Notes: generated by a model from the letters alone, not told the origin. A DNA stretch of 64,000 bases from JAJEFO01 sp965208685 (GCA_965208685.1 CBDBPL010000007.1:1612001-1676000), one strand, 5' to 3'. Counted from the first letter of the stretch, positions 35,029 to 44,849 are shown. Numbers and translations: made by a program.

Positions 35029-36543
35029 CTACCCCGGAGCCTCGAAATAGACCGGATTTGACAATGTGCGTCGAATGGGAGGCGCCGTGGTCAGCGATTG
35101 TTGGGCACGAGGAATCTCGGCCCTTCCTGCGCACCAGTCCATCAGATCCCTAATTGCCCCCGCCTGGCTCGCGTCAGCAAGGATCTCGGCACGCAGGAAC
35201 CTGCTGGGCGTCGGCAAGCGCAGGGTTTGCTTCCAGGCATCGTCAGTGATGAGCATCTCGGAAACCGGGCCTTCCTCGCTGACCCAGACCAGGCGATCGC
35301 CGGGCGCGCCCGTCACCTCGACCTTGAGAGTGATTTCTTCGCCGCCGGCCACCGTGCTCCCCATCGGCAGACCGTTTGCGGTGAAGGCAAGGTGCGGGCC
35401 GGTAGGAGACTCGGTGACATATCCATGCCCCTTTCTCAGCGCCTCGACGACCGCACAGGCGTCCAGGCAACGCAGCCAAAGCACGGTCGTCGGCTTGCCC
35501 AGCCCGACGGGTCCGGGACGTTCCTGTTCTGCCGGTTGGTGGTAGTCGCTGCCTCCGACAAGAGAAATCCGCCGACCGTCAGCCAGGAACCGATCATACC
35601 GGGCCAAGACGCCGTCGTTGCCGGTCAGCCAGTGGCCGTGAAACACCTCCATGCAATCCATGTCGGGATAGTCGTAGCCCCAGGGGAGCGGTTCCTTGTC
35701 GTGGTTTATCGAAAGAATGGCGCCCTGCCGCCGCACTTCGCGCACCAGGGCGTCCAGATCGATGCTGTTGCCGAGGCGAAAGTCGATCCACTCGCTGAGG
35801 CCGAAGACATTTGCATGGCCGCGGTAGGTTGTGATCTCCATTCCCGGTATGAAAACCAGGTCTTCAGAGCTCCGGGGACCGAAATAGCCCCATTGTGACG
35901 TCGTGTTGTGGTCGGTGACCGCAAGGAAGTCGAGCCCCGCAAGGCGCGCGCCTTCGGCCAGCAATTCCGGCGCGCCGCGGGCGTCGCTGTGATGGGTGTG
36001 ACAATGCAGGTCACCACGATACCAACCCGGGTGATCGCGCCGTGGCGTGGCCGGTCTCGGCGCCGCAAACGCCTCGCGCGGAGTTGCGTCGGCCTTCAGC
36101 GTCAGGCGCACCGCCACGCCGCTGTCGGGCACGCGATACATCCCTAGCAACAGCTTCCAAGCGCCCGGGGGCATTGGTCCGGCGTAATACCCGGGTGTCG
36201 CCGCATCGGTGGCGACAAAGAATTCGTTGCGGGCGCTGCCGCTCCAGCCGCGAAAGCCGTGTCTGGTTGGATAATCCGTGGCCCGGCTGTCCAGGATCCC
36301 GATGTCGAGCGCGCAATCTTCGGCCTTTGCATATTCGAAACCGACATCGAGCCGCGTCACGTCAGAGGGGAGCTGAAACGGGACTTCCAGAAACGGCGTC
36401 CGGGCCTTGTCCGCCGGGGTGAGGGCCAGATTGATCTCTGAAACGTGCCCTGGTGCAAGGATGGGCGAGGCCATGATTCTAGCCCCCGCCGCGCCAGGTC
36501 GCGAAACGGTCGGTGGCGTGCCACATTTGACCCAGCGTTCCAT
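35029..36543 (-). CDS. CehA/McbA-type PHP-domain metallohydrolase (copy 1)
   Basis: About 504 residues: an N-terminal beta-rich domain of about 170 residues, then a PHP metal site with YRGDLHCHTHHSD, FLAVTDHNTTSQ, GMEITTYRGHANVFG, SINHDKEP and GGSDYHQP, then a C-terminal beta domain. CehA/McbA proteins include carbaryl and phosphonate/phosphodiester hydrolases, but many are uncharacterised. ATG 36543 lies 3 nt after the upstream stop and was kept for that reason; ATG 36474 starts nearer to conserved sequence. It is the second of two tandem paralogues. Confidence 0.82.
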   Translation of the reverse strand: MERWVKCGTPPTVSRPGAAGARIMASPILAPGHVSEINLALTPADKARTPFLEVPFQLPSDVTRLDVGFEYAKAEDCALDIGILDSRATDYPTRHGFRGWSGSARNEFFVATDAATPGYYAGPMPPGAWKLLLGMYRVPDSGVAVRLTLKADATPREAFAAPRPATPRRDHPGWYRGDLHCHTHHSDARGAPELLAEGARLAGLDFLAVTDHNTTSQWGYFGPRSSEDLVFIPGMEITTYRGHANVFGLSEWIDFRLGNSIDLDALVREVRRQGAILSINHDKEPLPWGYDYPDMDCMEVFHGHWLTGNDGVLARYDRFLADGRRISLVGGSDYHQPAEQERPGPVGLGKPTTVLWLRCLDACAVVEALRKGHGYVTESPTGPHLAFTANGLPMGSTVAGGEEITLKVEVTGAPGDRLVWVSEEGPVSEMLITDDAWKQTLRLPTPSRFLRAEILADASQAGAIRDLMDWCAGRAEIPRAQQSLTTAPPIRRTLSNPVYFEAPG

Positions 36544-36546
36544 TGA

Positions 36547-37932
36547 TCAGTGCCAGGGTTTGCCCTCCTCTCCCACGAAGACAGGGTTCGTCACGCCGTG
36601 GAGCCCTTCGGCTCGGTCGCGCAGTTCCAAGGCAAACCAGCTTCCCGGCTCCGCCTCTGCATCAACAGTTGCTTGCAAGCCTTGTCCTGCTTGCCAGCGC
36701 TGGACCTCTTTGCCTTGCCGGATCAACCTCAGGCTAAGGCCTGTCAGATCGACACCGTTTTTTCCGCCTTGGCAACCACAGGTCAGTCGCACCGGCCCGT
36801 GTGCAACGAGATCGCCCATTTCCGCTGTGCCGCCGTCAACGGTCGCCGCACGCAACGTCAGGTCCGGGCCGCTGGTGACGTAGCTGTGGCCGCGCCTCAG
36901 GGCGGTCAATATCGCTTCCGGCGCGTTGTCATCGGCAAGGACACGGTTGGCGGCGATCCGGTGATCCGCAGGGGCGGGCCGGTGGGTGTCGGTGCCTGCA
37001 GTCGCCACCATCCTGTAGCCGGCGTTCAGCCAATGATAGAACACCTGAACCGCATCTTCGTTATGGTTTCGCTCCGTCCACCCCCGGTTCCAGACTTCGA
37101 CATGTCGCGCGGGACCCGGGAGCATGTCTGAAAACGCCCAGCGGCAGCCCGTGCAAAACGGATGCCCCTCGCTCCTTGGATGGGCAATCACGTAAAGACC
37201 GCCGCGATCCAGCGCGGCCCGGGCTGTCTCGCTCATCGTGGTGCCGTCCTTGACCCGCCAGTCGATCCAACCTTCCAGACCCAGCACCAAGGCGTGTCCG
37301 TTGAAAGTGGTGAGTTCCACACCGTCGATCACGGTGATCCCGTTCCCGGCCAACCGCCGGAGATGCGGCACGGCCGAAACCGTATTGTGATCGGTCAAGG
37401 CCACGAAGTCATAGCCGCGCTGGTGGGCGATCTCGAGATAGTCTGCAGGGCTCAAATCGCCATCGGAATGAAATGTGTGGCCGTGCAGGTCGCCGGTATA
37501 CCAACCGGCGCCCTTCCGTTTCGGCGCGTGCGGCGGGTTCGGCACAGGGTCGACCGGAGGCGGTTCGCATTCTTCGGCATCGCAAGCAACCTCGATGCGG
37601 TAGGTGACATTGCCCGGCGGCAGGATGCGGTGCACGTCGACTTCGACGACCCATTCACCAGCCTCGATCTCGCCGGGCAGGTACCCCGGAGAGGCCCAGT
37701 TTCGTGAAATCACCGGGCTCTGGTCGGCGTTGTTGTGCCGCGTTCCCCGGGCGCCGTCGGGACCGTAAACCGAAATGCTAAGCTGATGCGCAATGTTGCC
37801 GACGCCGGGATGCTTGGGAGAAAAGGAGAAGTCCAGCCGCAACGTGCCGGTGCTTTCGGGCACTTCAAAGCGATGCGGCACATGGCACGCCATGTGGTCG
37901 AGCGTGAGTCGTCCTTCAAACGCCAGGTGCAT
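36547..37932 (-). CDS. CehA/McbA-type PHP-domain metallohydrolase (copy 2)
   Basis: The 461-residue paralogue of the previous gene, with the same order of motifs: N-terminal carbohydrate-binding-like beta domain (HVPHRFEVPESTGTLRLDFSFS), YTGDLHGHTFHSDG, FVALTDHNTVS, GVELTTFNGHALVLG, YVIAHPRSEG, TAGTDTHRPAPADH and RRGHSYVTSGPDL. The first PHP histidine pair is changed from HCH to HGH. ATG 37932 has no strong ribosome-binding site. It lies between a truncated ABC ATPase and copy 1. Two different metallohydrolases in one transporter operon point to stepwise hydrolysis of an imported ester or phosphodiester. Confidence 0.82.
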   Translation of the reverse strand: MHLAFEGRLTLDHMACHVPHRFEVPESTGTLRLDFSFSPKHPGVGNIAHQLSISVYGPDGARGTRHNNADQSPVISRNWASPGYLPGEIEAGEWVVEVDVHRILPPGNVTYRIEVACDAEECEPPPVDPVPNPPHAPKRKGAGWYTGDLHGHTFHSDGDLSPADYLEIAHQRGYDFVALTDHNTVSAVPHLRRLAGNGITVIDGVELTTFNGHALVLGLEGWIDWRVKDGTTMSETARAALDRGGLYVIAHPRSEGHPFCTGCRWAFSDMLPGPARHVEVWNRGWTERNHNEDAVQVFYHWLNAGYRMVATAGTDTHRPAPADHRIAANRVLADDNAPEAILTALRRGHSYVTSGPDLTLRAATVDGGTAEMGDLVAHGPVRLTCGCQGGKNGVDLTGLSLRLIRQGKEVQRWQAGQGLQATVDAEAEPGSWFALELRDRAEGLHGVTNPVFVGEEGKPWH

Positions 37933-37959
37933 GTGCGCTCACTTTGTCTTGCTGCCAGC

Positions 37960-38492
37960 TTTTGACACGAAGCCCGGCCAAGCGCCAGAATGCCCGCCAA
38001 GGCAATTTCGTCCTTTCGGTGACAGGCTGTCAGGCGACCGTCCCCGCCGGGTTGGCGTGACGGAATCGCGCGCCGGCACTTGTCGGTCGCAAGCGCGCAA
38101 CGGTCCGGAAACATGCAGCCAAGGGGCCGGTCCGCGGGATTGGGCGGTTGTCCCTGCACGGCCTCTCGTGACACTTCTTGCGCGCGCCACTCCGGCATCA
38201 ACGCCGCATCCAGCAAGACCGACGAGAGGGGATGCCGGGGCGCAATACAGGACTGATTGATCTCTGCCCCCTCGATGATGCGGCCAGCATGCATCACCGC
38301 CACGCGGTCCGAGATGTTCAAATCCGCGTTCAGGTCGTGGGCCACGAACAGGCAGGTCAGGCCAAGCTCCTGCTGAAGGTCCAGGAACAGGGTCAGGACC
38401 TGCGCCTGAACCGAGACGCCAGGCGCCGAGACAGGCTCGTCGGAGAGGACGGCGAATGGGCCGTCGACGCCTCGCGTCGCGCGGCGCGGATG
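37960..38492 (-). pseudogene. truncated oligopeptide ABC transporter ATP-binding protein
   Basis: The minus strand encodes the C-terminal half of a DppF/OppF-type ATPase: FAVLSDEPVSAPGVSVQAQV (Walker B and degenerate D-loop), LFVAHDLNADLN (H-loop), RVAVMHAGRIIEG, HPLSSVLLDAAL and the cysteine-containing LGCMFPDRCALATDKCR tail. Walker A and the LSGGQ signature are missing. The frame has no own stop and runs into the next gene. It is paralogous to the second half of the intact fused ATPase upstream. Its 5-prime break coincides with a 21-bp element tip at 38493. Confidence 0.8.
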
Positions 38493-38513
38493 CTTCAGGG
38501 AGGGGTCGCTGAC
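38493..38513 (+). repeat. 21-bp tip of an iscB element end
   Basis: CTTCAGGGAGGGGTCGCTGA plus C is identical to 54210-54230, the omega RNA-side terminus of the intact iscB element. No further element sequence follows on the interior (left) side, where the truncated ABC ATPase begins at once. This is best read as the scar of an iscB-type element whose body was deleted together with the ATPase 5-prime half. Confidence 0.65.
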
Positions 38514-38629
38514 AAGTGATTTTCACGTCCCTTCCCGCCACGTCGCAGGGAACGTCGTCCGGGACGCAAGGACAGTGACATTCCCCGGACATCGGAGGGC
38601 ACACCACCATGTCCACGGTCGAGGTGCGA

Positions 38630-40714
38630 CTATGAGTTGGGCGCTGGGCTCTTGGGCAAGTTCTCATTGCGTAATCCGTGCAGGGCAAGGGCTTCGGCGT
38701 GATGGCAGGCCACCCAATGCCCTCCCAGGTTGCGCGTTTCGGGGACTTCATGCATGCAAGCGTCAGTCGCGTAGGCGCAGCGTTCGGCAAAGACACAGCC
38801 CCGTGGCAGGTTCAAGGGATCCGGCGGATCGCCGGGCAGACGCATGTGACCGTCATGATCGGCTGTACCCGGCGTCAGCACTGCGCTCAAGAGAGCCTCG
38901 GAGTATGGGTGGCGAGGGCGATCCAGAATTTCATCCGTATCTGCCAGTTCGACAATTCGGCCAGCATACATCACCGCCACTCTGTGAGCGAGGCTCGCCA
39001 CCACGTTCAAGTCATGTGAGATGAAGAGGTAGCTCAATCCAAGACGGGACTGAAGGTCGCGCAACAGGTTCAACACTTGCGCCTGTACCGACACGTCAAG
39101 CGCGGAAACCGGCTCGTCCGCAATGATGACCTTCGGGTCGGGGGCAAGTGCTCGCGCCACGCCGATCCGCTGACGCTGCCCTCCTGAAAACGCATGAGGG
39201 TAACGGCCTGACATCTCCGGGTCCAGCCCCACCAGGCGGAAGAGTTCGTGGACCTTCCTCACAATGTCCGGTTCGGGAGGCGGTGCGCCCGGGCGTTGCC
39301 GTATCGGCTCTGCCACGATGTCGAATGCGGTCATGCGCGGGTTCAATGAGGAGAACGGATCCTGAAACACCATCCGCATCGATTGCCAAACGTTGCGCCA
39401 TTCAGCTGCAGAAAGATTGGTGATGTCCCTGTCTTGCCCATCAATTGCGAACGTCACGTGACCGCGCGTCGCCTTGTGGAGGCCGACGATGGTTTGTCCC
39501 AGGGTGGTCTTTCCGGAGCCGGATTCACCGACGAGCGCCAGGGTTTCGCCCTGCCGCAGCTCAAGCGAGATGTCCTGCACAGCCTTGATCTCGCGTACCC
39601 GCTGCCCGAAAAGGCCTTCCCGCTTCTCGAAAGTCTTGCTGACGCAGCGCAGGTCCAGAATCCTTTCGCCGAATTGCCGTGGCTTTCTCTTCGTGACCGT
39701 ATCCGGCTGTTCAGATTGCGACGCCAGGTTGAACATGTGCGCGGCGTCTCCGAAGGCATGGCAGCGAACATGCACCCCTCCGGAACGCACAAGCTCGGGC
39801 CTCTTCACTTCACAAAGACCGGGCCGAGCAAACGCGCAGCGGGGTGCAAAAGCACACCCTTCCGGACGCTCTTCCAAGGTTGGCACTGTACCCTGGATCG
39901 TTGCTTGGCGGTGTTGGCTGCGCCCTGGCAGTGACGCCAAGAGCGCCTGAGTATAGGGGTGCCTCGGTGTTGTCAGCACGTCCGCCTTCGTGCCGTGCTC
40001 CACGACTTCGCCCAGATACATCACTACCACTTCATCGGCCATGCGGGACACGACCCCAAGATCATGTGTAATGAACAGGATCGACATCCCCTGGCTTTGC
40101 TGCAGGTCCTGCAGGAGATCGAGGATCACGGCCTGGGTCGTGACATCAAGCGCGGTCGTCGGTTCGTCGGCGATCAGAAGCGACGGGTGTGGACCCAGAG
40201 CCATTGCGATCATCACGCGCTGCTGCTGCCCGCCTGAAAGTTCGAACGTGTACGCATCCAGCCGCTGCGCCGGATTCGGCATTCCGACGGCATGCAACAG
40301 ATCGAGTGCGCGCTCGCGCGCCTGTTTTCTTGTCACGTCCTGGTGCCGGCGGACCGCTTCCATTATCTGGTTGCCGACCGTGTAAAAGCTCGACAGGGCG
40401 GTCAGGGGTTCCTGGTAGATCAACCCGATGCGTCCGCCCCGAATGCCGTTCAGAACGGGACTTTTTTCGGGCGCTCCGGCCACGTCTACGCCCTCGAACA
40501 GAATCTGTCCGCTGTCGATGGTCGCGTTTGTGTCAAGAATGCGCAGAATGCTGCGCGCCGTCAAAGACTTGCCACAACCCGACTCTCCGACGATTGCGAC
40601 CGTCTTGGCATGCGGCAGATCGAATCCGACATCTCGAAGCGCAATGCTTCGGCGACGCCCGTCCCTGAACGAGACTGTCAGCCCCTGCAGCGAAAGGAGT
40701 GCGTCAGTTCGCAT
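38630..40714 (-). CDS. fused double ATP-binding protein of a peptide-type ABC transporter
   Basis: About 694 residues with two complete ABC domains (DppD-DppF or GsiA type). Domain 1 has Walker A GESGCGKS, signature LSGGQQQR and Walker B LIADEPT. Domain 2 has GESGSGKT, FSGGQRQR and IIADEPVSALD. Each ends with the oligopeptide-ATPase cysteine region (CAFAPRCAFARPGLCE and CVFAERCAYATDAC), often binding an iron-sulfur cluster. ATG 40714 overlaps the upstream permease stop by 11 bp. It powers the permeases encoded upstream; uptake of peptides, nickel or oligosaccharide-like solutes is possible in this family. Confidence 0.9.
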   Translation of the reverse strand: MRTDALLSLQGLTVSFRDGRRRSIALRDVGFDLPHAKTVAIVGESGCGKSLTARSILRILDTNATIDSGQILFEGVDVAGAPEKSPVLNGIRGGRIGLIYQEPLTALSSFYTVGNQIMEAVRRHQDVTRKQARERALDLLHAVGMPNPAQRLDAYTFELSGGQQQRVMIAMALGPHPSLLIADEPTTALDVTTQAVILDLLQDLQQSQGMSILFITHDLGVVSRMADEVVVMYLGEVVEHGTKADVLTTPRHPYTQALLASLPGRSQHRQATIQGTVPTLEERPEGCAFAPRCAFARPGLCEVKRPELVRSGGVHVRCHAFGDAAHMFNLASQSEQPDTVTKRKPRQFGERILDLRCVSKTFEKREGLFGQRVREIKAVQDISLELRQGETLALVGESGSGKTTLGQTIVGLHKATRGHVTFAIDGQDRDITNLSAAEWRNVWQSMRMVFQDPFSSLNPRMTAFDIVAEPIRQRPGAPPPEPDIVRKVHELFRLVGLDPEMSGRYPHAFSGGQRQRIGVARALAPDPKVIIADEPVSALDVSVQAQVLNLLRDLQSRLGLSYLFISHDLNVVASLAHRVAVMYAGRIVELADTDEILDRPRHPYSEALLSAVLTPGTADHDGHMRLPGDPPDPLNLPRGCVFAERCAYATDACMHEVPETRNLGGHWVACHHAEALALHGLRNENLPKSPAPNS

Positions 40715-41801
40715 AGGGATCTGCCGCATCTCGAAGCCCGTCGCCAAGGAAATTGAGCGAAAGGACGGCCACTACGACCGCCGCGCCCGGCAGGAACAGC
40801 CACGGGGCGGTGGCAATTGATCTCAGGTTTTGCGCCTCCTGCAACAGCACGCCCCAACTGACAACCGGCGGCCGAAGTCCGATTCCCAGGAAACTGAGCG
40901 ACGTTTCCGCTATGATCATTCCCGGAATTGCCAGCGTTACCACGGCAATGATGTGCGACAGGAAGTTGGGCACCATATGCCGCCGGATGATCCGCGCCGG
41001 CCGGTTGCCGTCGAGGAGTGCCGCCTTGATGAAGTTCTCGTCCTTCAGCGCCATGAATCGCCCACGCACCACTCGCGCAAGCCCGGTCCAGCCGATGATC
41101 GACAGGATCGCCGTGATAAAGAAATATGTTCTGATCGGTGGCGTTGTGGGAGGAATCGCGGCGGCAAGTCCGATCCATAGCGGGATGGATGGCAGGGACT
41201 GGAGGAACTCGATCAACCGCTGGATCGCCAGATCGACAAAGCCGCCAAAATAACCCGAGACGCCACCGATCGCAATGCCGAGAACGAGGCTGATTCCGAC
41301 ACCAACCAATCCAATCGTCATCGAGACACGCGTCGCGTGGATCGTGCGGCTGAGCACGTCGCGCCCCAGCCGGTCCGCGCCAAGGAAATACACACGTTCG
41401 CCGGGGTCCTTCGGGCCGATGAAGTGAAGATTCGCCGAGACGAGTCCCCAGAACTTGTAGCTGTCGCCGCGTACAAGGAAACCGAGCTCGATCACCCTGT
41501 CAGGGTCTTCCTCGAAAACTCGCTGGCCCGTGTTGTAGTCCGTCGTGGAGCGCAGGCTGTAAACATGCGGCTGAAACCGTCGGCCGTCCGGGCCGTCGAG
41601 AATCCAGTGCACACCCTGGGGCGGCGCGTAAACGTCCTTGGCCCGGTACGTGTCTGGAACATGCGGTGCGAGAAATTCCACGAAAGCAGCCACCAGATAG
41701 ATCAGCAGCGTCATGACGGCGCCGAAGATTCCCAGACGGTGGCGCATGAAGCGGCGCACCACGAGCTGAGAGTGACTCAGATGTGCGGCGCTTGTCATCA
41801 C
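40704..41801 (-). CDS. peptide-type ABC transporter permease (DppC family)
   Basis: The 365-residue permease has a long periplasmic loop after the first membrane segment (MTLLIYLVAAFVEFLAPHVP) and then the BPD-type core with FLGADRLGRDVLSRTIHATRVS and the EAA-type loop RRHMVPNFLSHI. The C-terminus SLNFLGDGLRDAADPYAN is typical of DppC/OppC. It overlaps the DppB-type gene by 4 bp (ATGA) and the fused ATPase by 11 bp. The extended loop with sugar-like YSLRSTTDYNTG text is longer than in E. coli DppC. Confidence 0.9.
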   Translation of the reverse strand: MMTSAAHLSHSQLVVRRFMRHRLGIFGAVMTLLIYLVAAFVEFLAPHVPDTYRAKDVYAPPQGVHWILDGPDGRRFQPHVYSLRSTTDYNTGQRVFEEDPDRVIELGFLVRGDSYKFWGLVSANLHFIGPKDPGERVYFLGADRLGRDVLSRTIHATRVSMTIGLVGVGISLVLGIAIGGVSGYFGGFVDLAIQRLIEFLQSLPSIPLWIGLAAAIPPTTPPIRTYFFITAILSIIGWTGLARVVRGRFMALKDENFIKAALLDGNRPARIIRRHMVPNFLSHIIAVVTLAIPGMIIAETSLSFLGIGLRPPVVSWGVLLQEAQNLRSIATAPWLFLPGAAVVVAVLSLNFLGDGLRDAADPYAN

Positions 41802-42805
41802 ATCATCTCCTGGCTTGCTGCCTGGCGCCGGATCTTCGGATCAAGCAGCATCAGGAGGAGGTCCGAAATGAGCGTTCCAAGTACCGCGAGGAAGCTCAGG
41901 AACATGATCAACGTCGAGGCCAGGTAGAGGTCTTCTTCCTTCAGTGCTTCAAGCAGCAAGGGGCCCGTTGTCTGAAGGCCGAGCACGACGGCCACAATGG
42001 TCTCGCCCGAGACGATCTTGACGAACAGATCGTTCAGTTCCGACACGAACGGGTTCAGCGAATGGCGCACCGGATACTTGATCAACAAGTAAGTCTCGCC
42101 CAGGCCCTTGGCGCGGGCGGTCAGTACATACGGGCGATGCAGCTCGTCGAGCAGGTTGGCGCGGATCTTGCGGATGATTTCAGCGGTTCCGGCGGTGCCC
42201 AGCACGATCACCGGGATCCAGAGATGCGAAAGCAGGTCCCCAATCCTTGCCAGCGTCCACGGCGCATTCACGTATTCCGGCGAAAACAGGCCGCCAACGC
42301 TCTGTCCGAAATAGCGGAACGATACGTAAAGCAGAACCAGCGCAAGCAGGAAATTCGGAATGGCCAGCCCGATGAAGCCCAGGAAGGTAAAGACATAGTC
42401 ACCCAGGGAGTATTTTCGCACCGCCGCATAGATGCCGACCGGGATCGCCACGATCCAGACAAAGAGCAGCGTAACGACCGACAGAAGAGATGTCAGGCCG
42501 AGACGCTGGCCGATCAGTTCAGAGACGGGCAGGTCCCAGCCGAACGAGTAGCCGAAGTCCCCGCGAAGCAGGATATTGCGGACCCAAACAAAGTACTGCT
42601 CTACCGCGCTACGGTCCAATCCGTAGTTGCGGCGCAGGTCTTCGATTTCGTGAGGCTCCAGATTCTCGCCATACTGGTTGGCCTCCTGCACCAGCCGGTC
42701 GACGAAGTCTCCCGGCGGCAGAATGATGATGAAGAATGAAATGACGGAAATTGCAACTACGGTAAGCAGCATCAAGACCAGACGGCGAGCTAGAAAGCGG
42801 GCCAA
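41798..42805 (-). CDS. peptide-type ABC transporter permease (DppB family)
   Basis: The 335-residue permease carries the N-terminal FLARRLVLMLLTVVAISVISFFII segment, IDQ-like DRSAVEQYFVWVRNILLRGDFGYSF, six membrane segments and the EAA loop region ARAKGLGETYLLIKYPVRHSLNP. Such subunits pair with DppC to form the membrane pore. It lies 65 bp downstream of the binding-protein gene and overlaps the next permease by 4 bp. Confidence 0.9.
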   Translation of the reverse strand: MARFLARRLVLMLLTVVAISVISFFIIILPPGDFVDRLVQEANQYGENLEPHEIEDLRRNYGLDRSAVEQYFVWVRNILLRGDFGYSFGWDLPVSELIGQRLGLTSLLSVVTLLFVWIVAIPVGIYAAVRKYSLGDYVFTFLGFIGLAIPNFLLALVLLYVSFRYFGQSVGGLFSPEYVNAPWTLARIGDLLSHLWIPVIVLGTAGTAEIIRKIRANLLDELHRPYVLTARAKGLGETYLLIKYPVRHSLNPFVSELNDLFVKIVSGETIVAVVLGLQTTGPLLLEALKEEDLYLASTLIMFLSFLAVLGTLISDLLLMLLDPKIRRQAASQEMM

Positions 42806-42870
42806 GTTCTGTCTCCTCAGCGGCTGCGGGGAAAGGGCGCGTGCGCCCTTTCCCTTGTCGTGCCCGCAGC

Positions 42871-44802
42871 TTACTGGCTCGACGGTTCAATGTAGAAGGT
42901 CGAGAAGTTGGCCGGTGAAATGCCCGGGTAGAGCCATCCTTCCAGCAGTGGCTCCGGGACATTGCGCAGACGATTGTTGACGGCGCGGTAGTTGCCCATC
43001 GGCAGCGCGATGCCCATCTGCACAAACTCGTCCGCAGCGATTTGCACCAACTCGTTCCACGCCTCCATCTGCGCCTCGCCGAACAGCGTCGGGATTGCGT
43101 CCTGAAGTTCCCATGCACGCACATAGTTCGCCGGCGGCTCCACGCCTTCTGATCCGCCTGAATCGTACCACTTTTCCCATTCCTCGGTCCAAGTCTTTTC
43201 GCGAGGCATCATCTCGCGAGCGGCCAGCATGGGCAGACGGCCGGAACCGTTTTCGGCCAACCACAGGAAGACGTCACGATCAGGATCGTTGCGTCGGGCG
43301 ACCGAAACTGCATCGGAGACAAAGTTGAGAACGACGTCTACGCCAACCGCTTCCCAGTACCCCTCGATCAGTTCCATCATGTCGCCCCAGTCCGACTTGA
43401 ACTCGGTATTGACGTCAACGACCACGGTGAACCGTTCGCCGTTGTCCGGACGCAGGCGAAATCCGTCGTCGTCCTTGTCCGGCAGCACCATGTCCAGGTG
43501 CGAATTGGCCAGGTCGGCATCATGTTCGGTATACTGGGTTGCCAGCTGTTCGTTGTAGAGCGGAGATTCCGGACGTGGCGCTATCTGGTGGGGTATGCCT
43601 TGACCCAGAAAGTTCACGTCGATCAGTTCCTGGCGATTGATCGCGTGCGACAGTCCGATGCGGAAGTTCTTGTCGGAATATATCTCTTCCTTCACCGGGT
43701 CCGACGGATAGTACAGCGGGAAGCGGAGGTCAGCTACATTCATGTCCGCGGAATTCGCCGTCACGAAGCGGTAGTTGCCCTGTTCCATGTTCTGGAACAT
43801 CACGCCCCTGTTGGCCGGAGTGGAGATGTTCACGCGCGAAATGTCGACTTCGCCGGAGAGCGTCTTTGCCAGCTGGACTTCGGGGTCCGACACCAGCACC
43901 CAGGCGCGCGAGTCGATATACGGCAGCTGATTGCAGGCCGTGTCGACCTTGAAGTAGTAAGGGTTGCGCTGGAACGTGAAACGCTCCTTGCCAAGGAACG
44001 GCTCGGTCGGGACCCATGCCTGGACGAACGGCCGTTCCGGGTTGTTGTATTCCGACTGCTTGCCGTACGAACCCACGTTTGCGGCCCACCACTGGGTATA
44101 GTCTTCGGCGTTTGCGGCCGCCATGAGTTCGGCGACGCCGTCAGGATTAAGTGACTTGATGAATTGCCGGTGGTGGTGTTCCGCGAACTGAACGACGCGC
44201 ACGCCATACGAGGTCGACAGGTTCTCGAGGAACAGGCCATTCGGCTTCGACCATTTGAACTCGACGGTGTAGTCGTCAATTTTCGTAACGGTTGCTTGCT
44301 CGCCGTCGACGATGAAGAAGCCGCGCGGGCTCGACTGGATGTCGGTGTTGGTCTCGACGTGCTCCCACCAGAAGACGATGTCGTCGGCGGTGAAGTCTTC
44401 GCCATCCGACCATTTCATGCCGTCACGCAGATGGAAGGTGTAGGCGGTCGCGTCGTCAGAGACATCCCAGCCCTTCGCGACGTTCGGCAGCACTTCGCCA
44501 CCGTCAACCGACCACCGCACCAGCGCCTCATAGCCGAAGTGACGAAACTCGGCCAGACGGTTGCCCCCTGTGGAGTCCACCATGGTTCCGCCATAGGCAC
44601 CGATCTGCTCGGCCGGTTCGACAATCAGGGGTTCGGCCGGCAGGCGTTCGCTGACTGGAGGAAGACTGCCGCTGGCAACGAGTTCTGCCAACATTGGCGA
44701 TTCGTTGTATTCGGAGCAGGTCTGGGCAATTGCGGCGGACGTTAGGCCGAAGCTAATGGCGGCACAGCTTGCTGCTGTACGGAATAGGCACTTTTTCATC
44801 AT
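42871..44802 (-). CDS. ABC transporter substrate-binding protein (SBP family 5)
   Basis: A 643-residue extracellular binding protein. The N-terminus MMKKCLFRTAASCAAISFG-LTSAAIAQ is a signal peptide. FHLRDGMKWSDGEDFTADDI and the following EFKWSKPNG are hallmarks of DppA/OppA-type family 5 proteins. At over 600 residues it belongs to the larger members that often bind oligosaccharide or opine-like ligands. ATG 44802 follows AAAGGGGGCC. It is first of the operon and its promoter carries a predicted LacI operator (44856-44868). Ligand not determinable here. Confidence 0.9.
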   Translation of the reverse strand: MMKKCLFRTAASCAAISFGLTSAAIAQTCSEYNESPMLAELVASGSLPPVSERLPAEPLIVEPAEQIGAYGGTMVDSTGGNRLAEFRHFGYEALVRWSVDGGEVLPNVAKGWDVSDDATAYTFHLRDGMKWSDGEDFTADDIVFWWEHVETNTDIQSSPRGFFIVDGEQATVTKIDDYTVEFKWSKPNGLFLENLSTSYGVRVVQFAEHHHRQFIKSLNPDGVAELMAAANAEDYTQWWAANVGSYGKQSEYNNPERPFVQAWVPTEPFLGKERFTFQRNPYYFKVDTACNQLPYIDSRAWVLVSDPEVQLAKTLSGEVDISRVNISTPANRGVMFQNMEQGNYRFVTANSADMNVADLRFPLYYPSDPVKEEIYSDKNFRIGLSHAINRQELIDVNFLGQGIPHQIAPRPESPLYNEQLATQYTEHDADLANSHLDMVLPDKDDDGFRLRPDNGERFTVVVDVNTEFKSDWGDMMELIEGYWEAVGVDVVLNFVSDAVSVARRNDPDRDVFLWLAENGSGRLPMLAAREMMPREKTWTEEWEKWYDSGGSEGVEPPANYVRAWELQDAIPTLFGEAQMEAWNELVQIAADEFVQMGIALPMGNYRAVNNRLRNVPEPLLEGWLYPGISPANFSTFYIEPSSQ

Positions 44803-44849
44803 TTGGCCCCCTTTTGGCTCATGGTCTTTGCGAAATGCAGTTCCATGCA

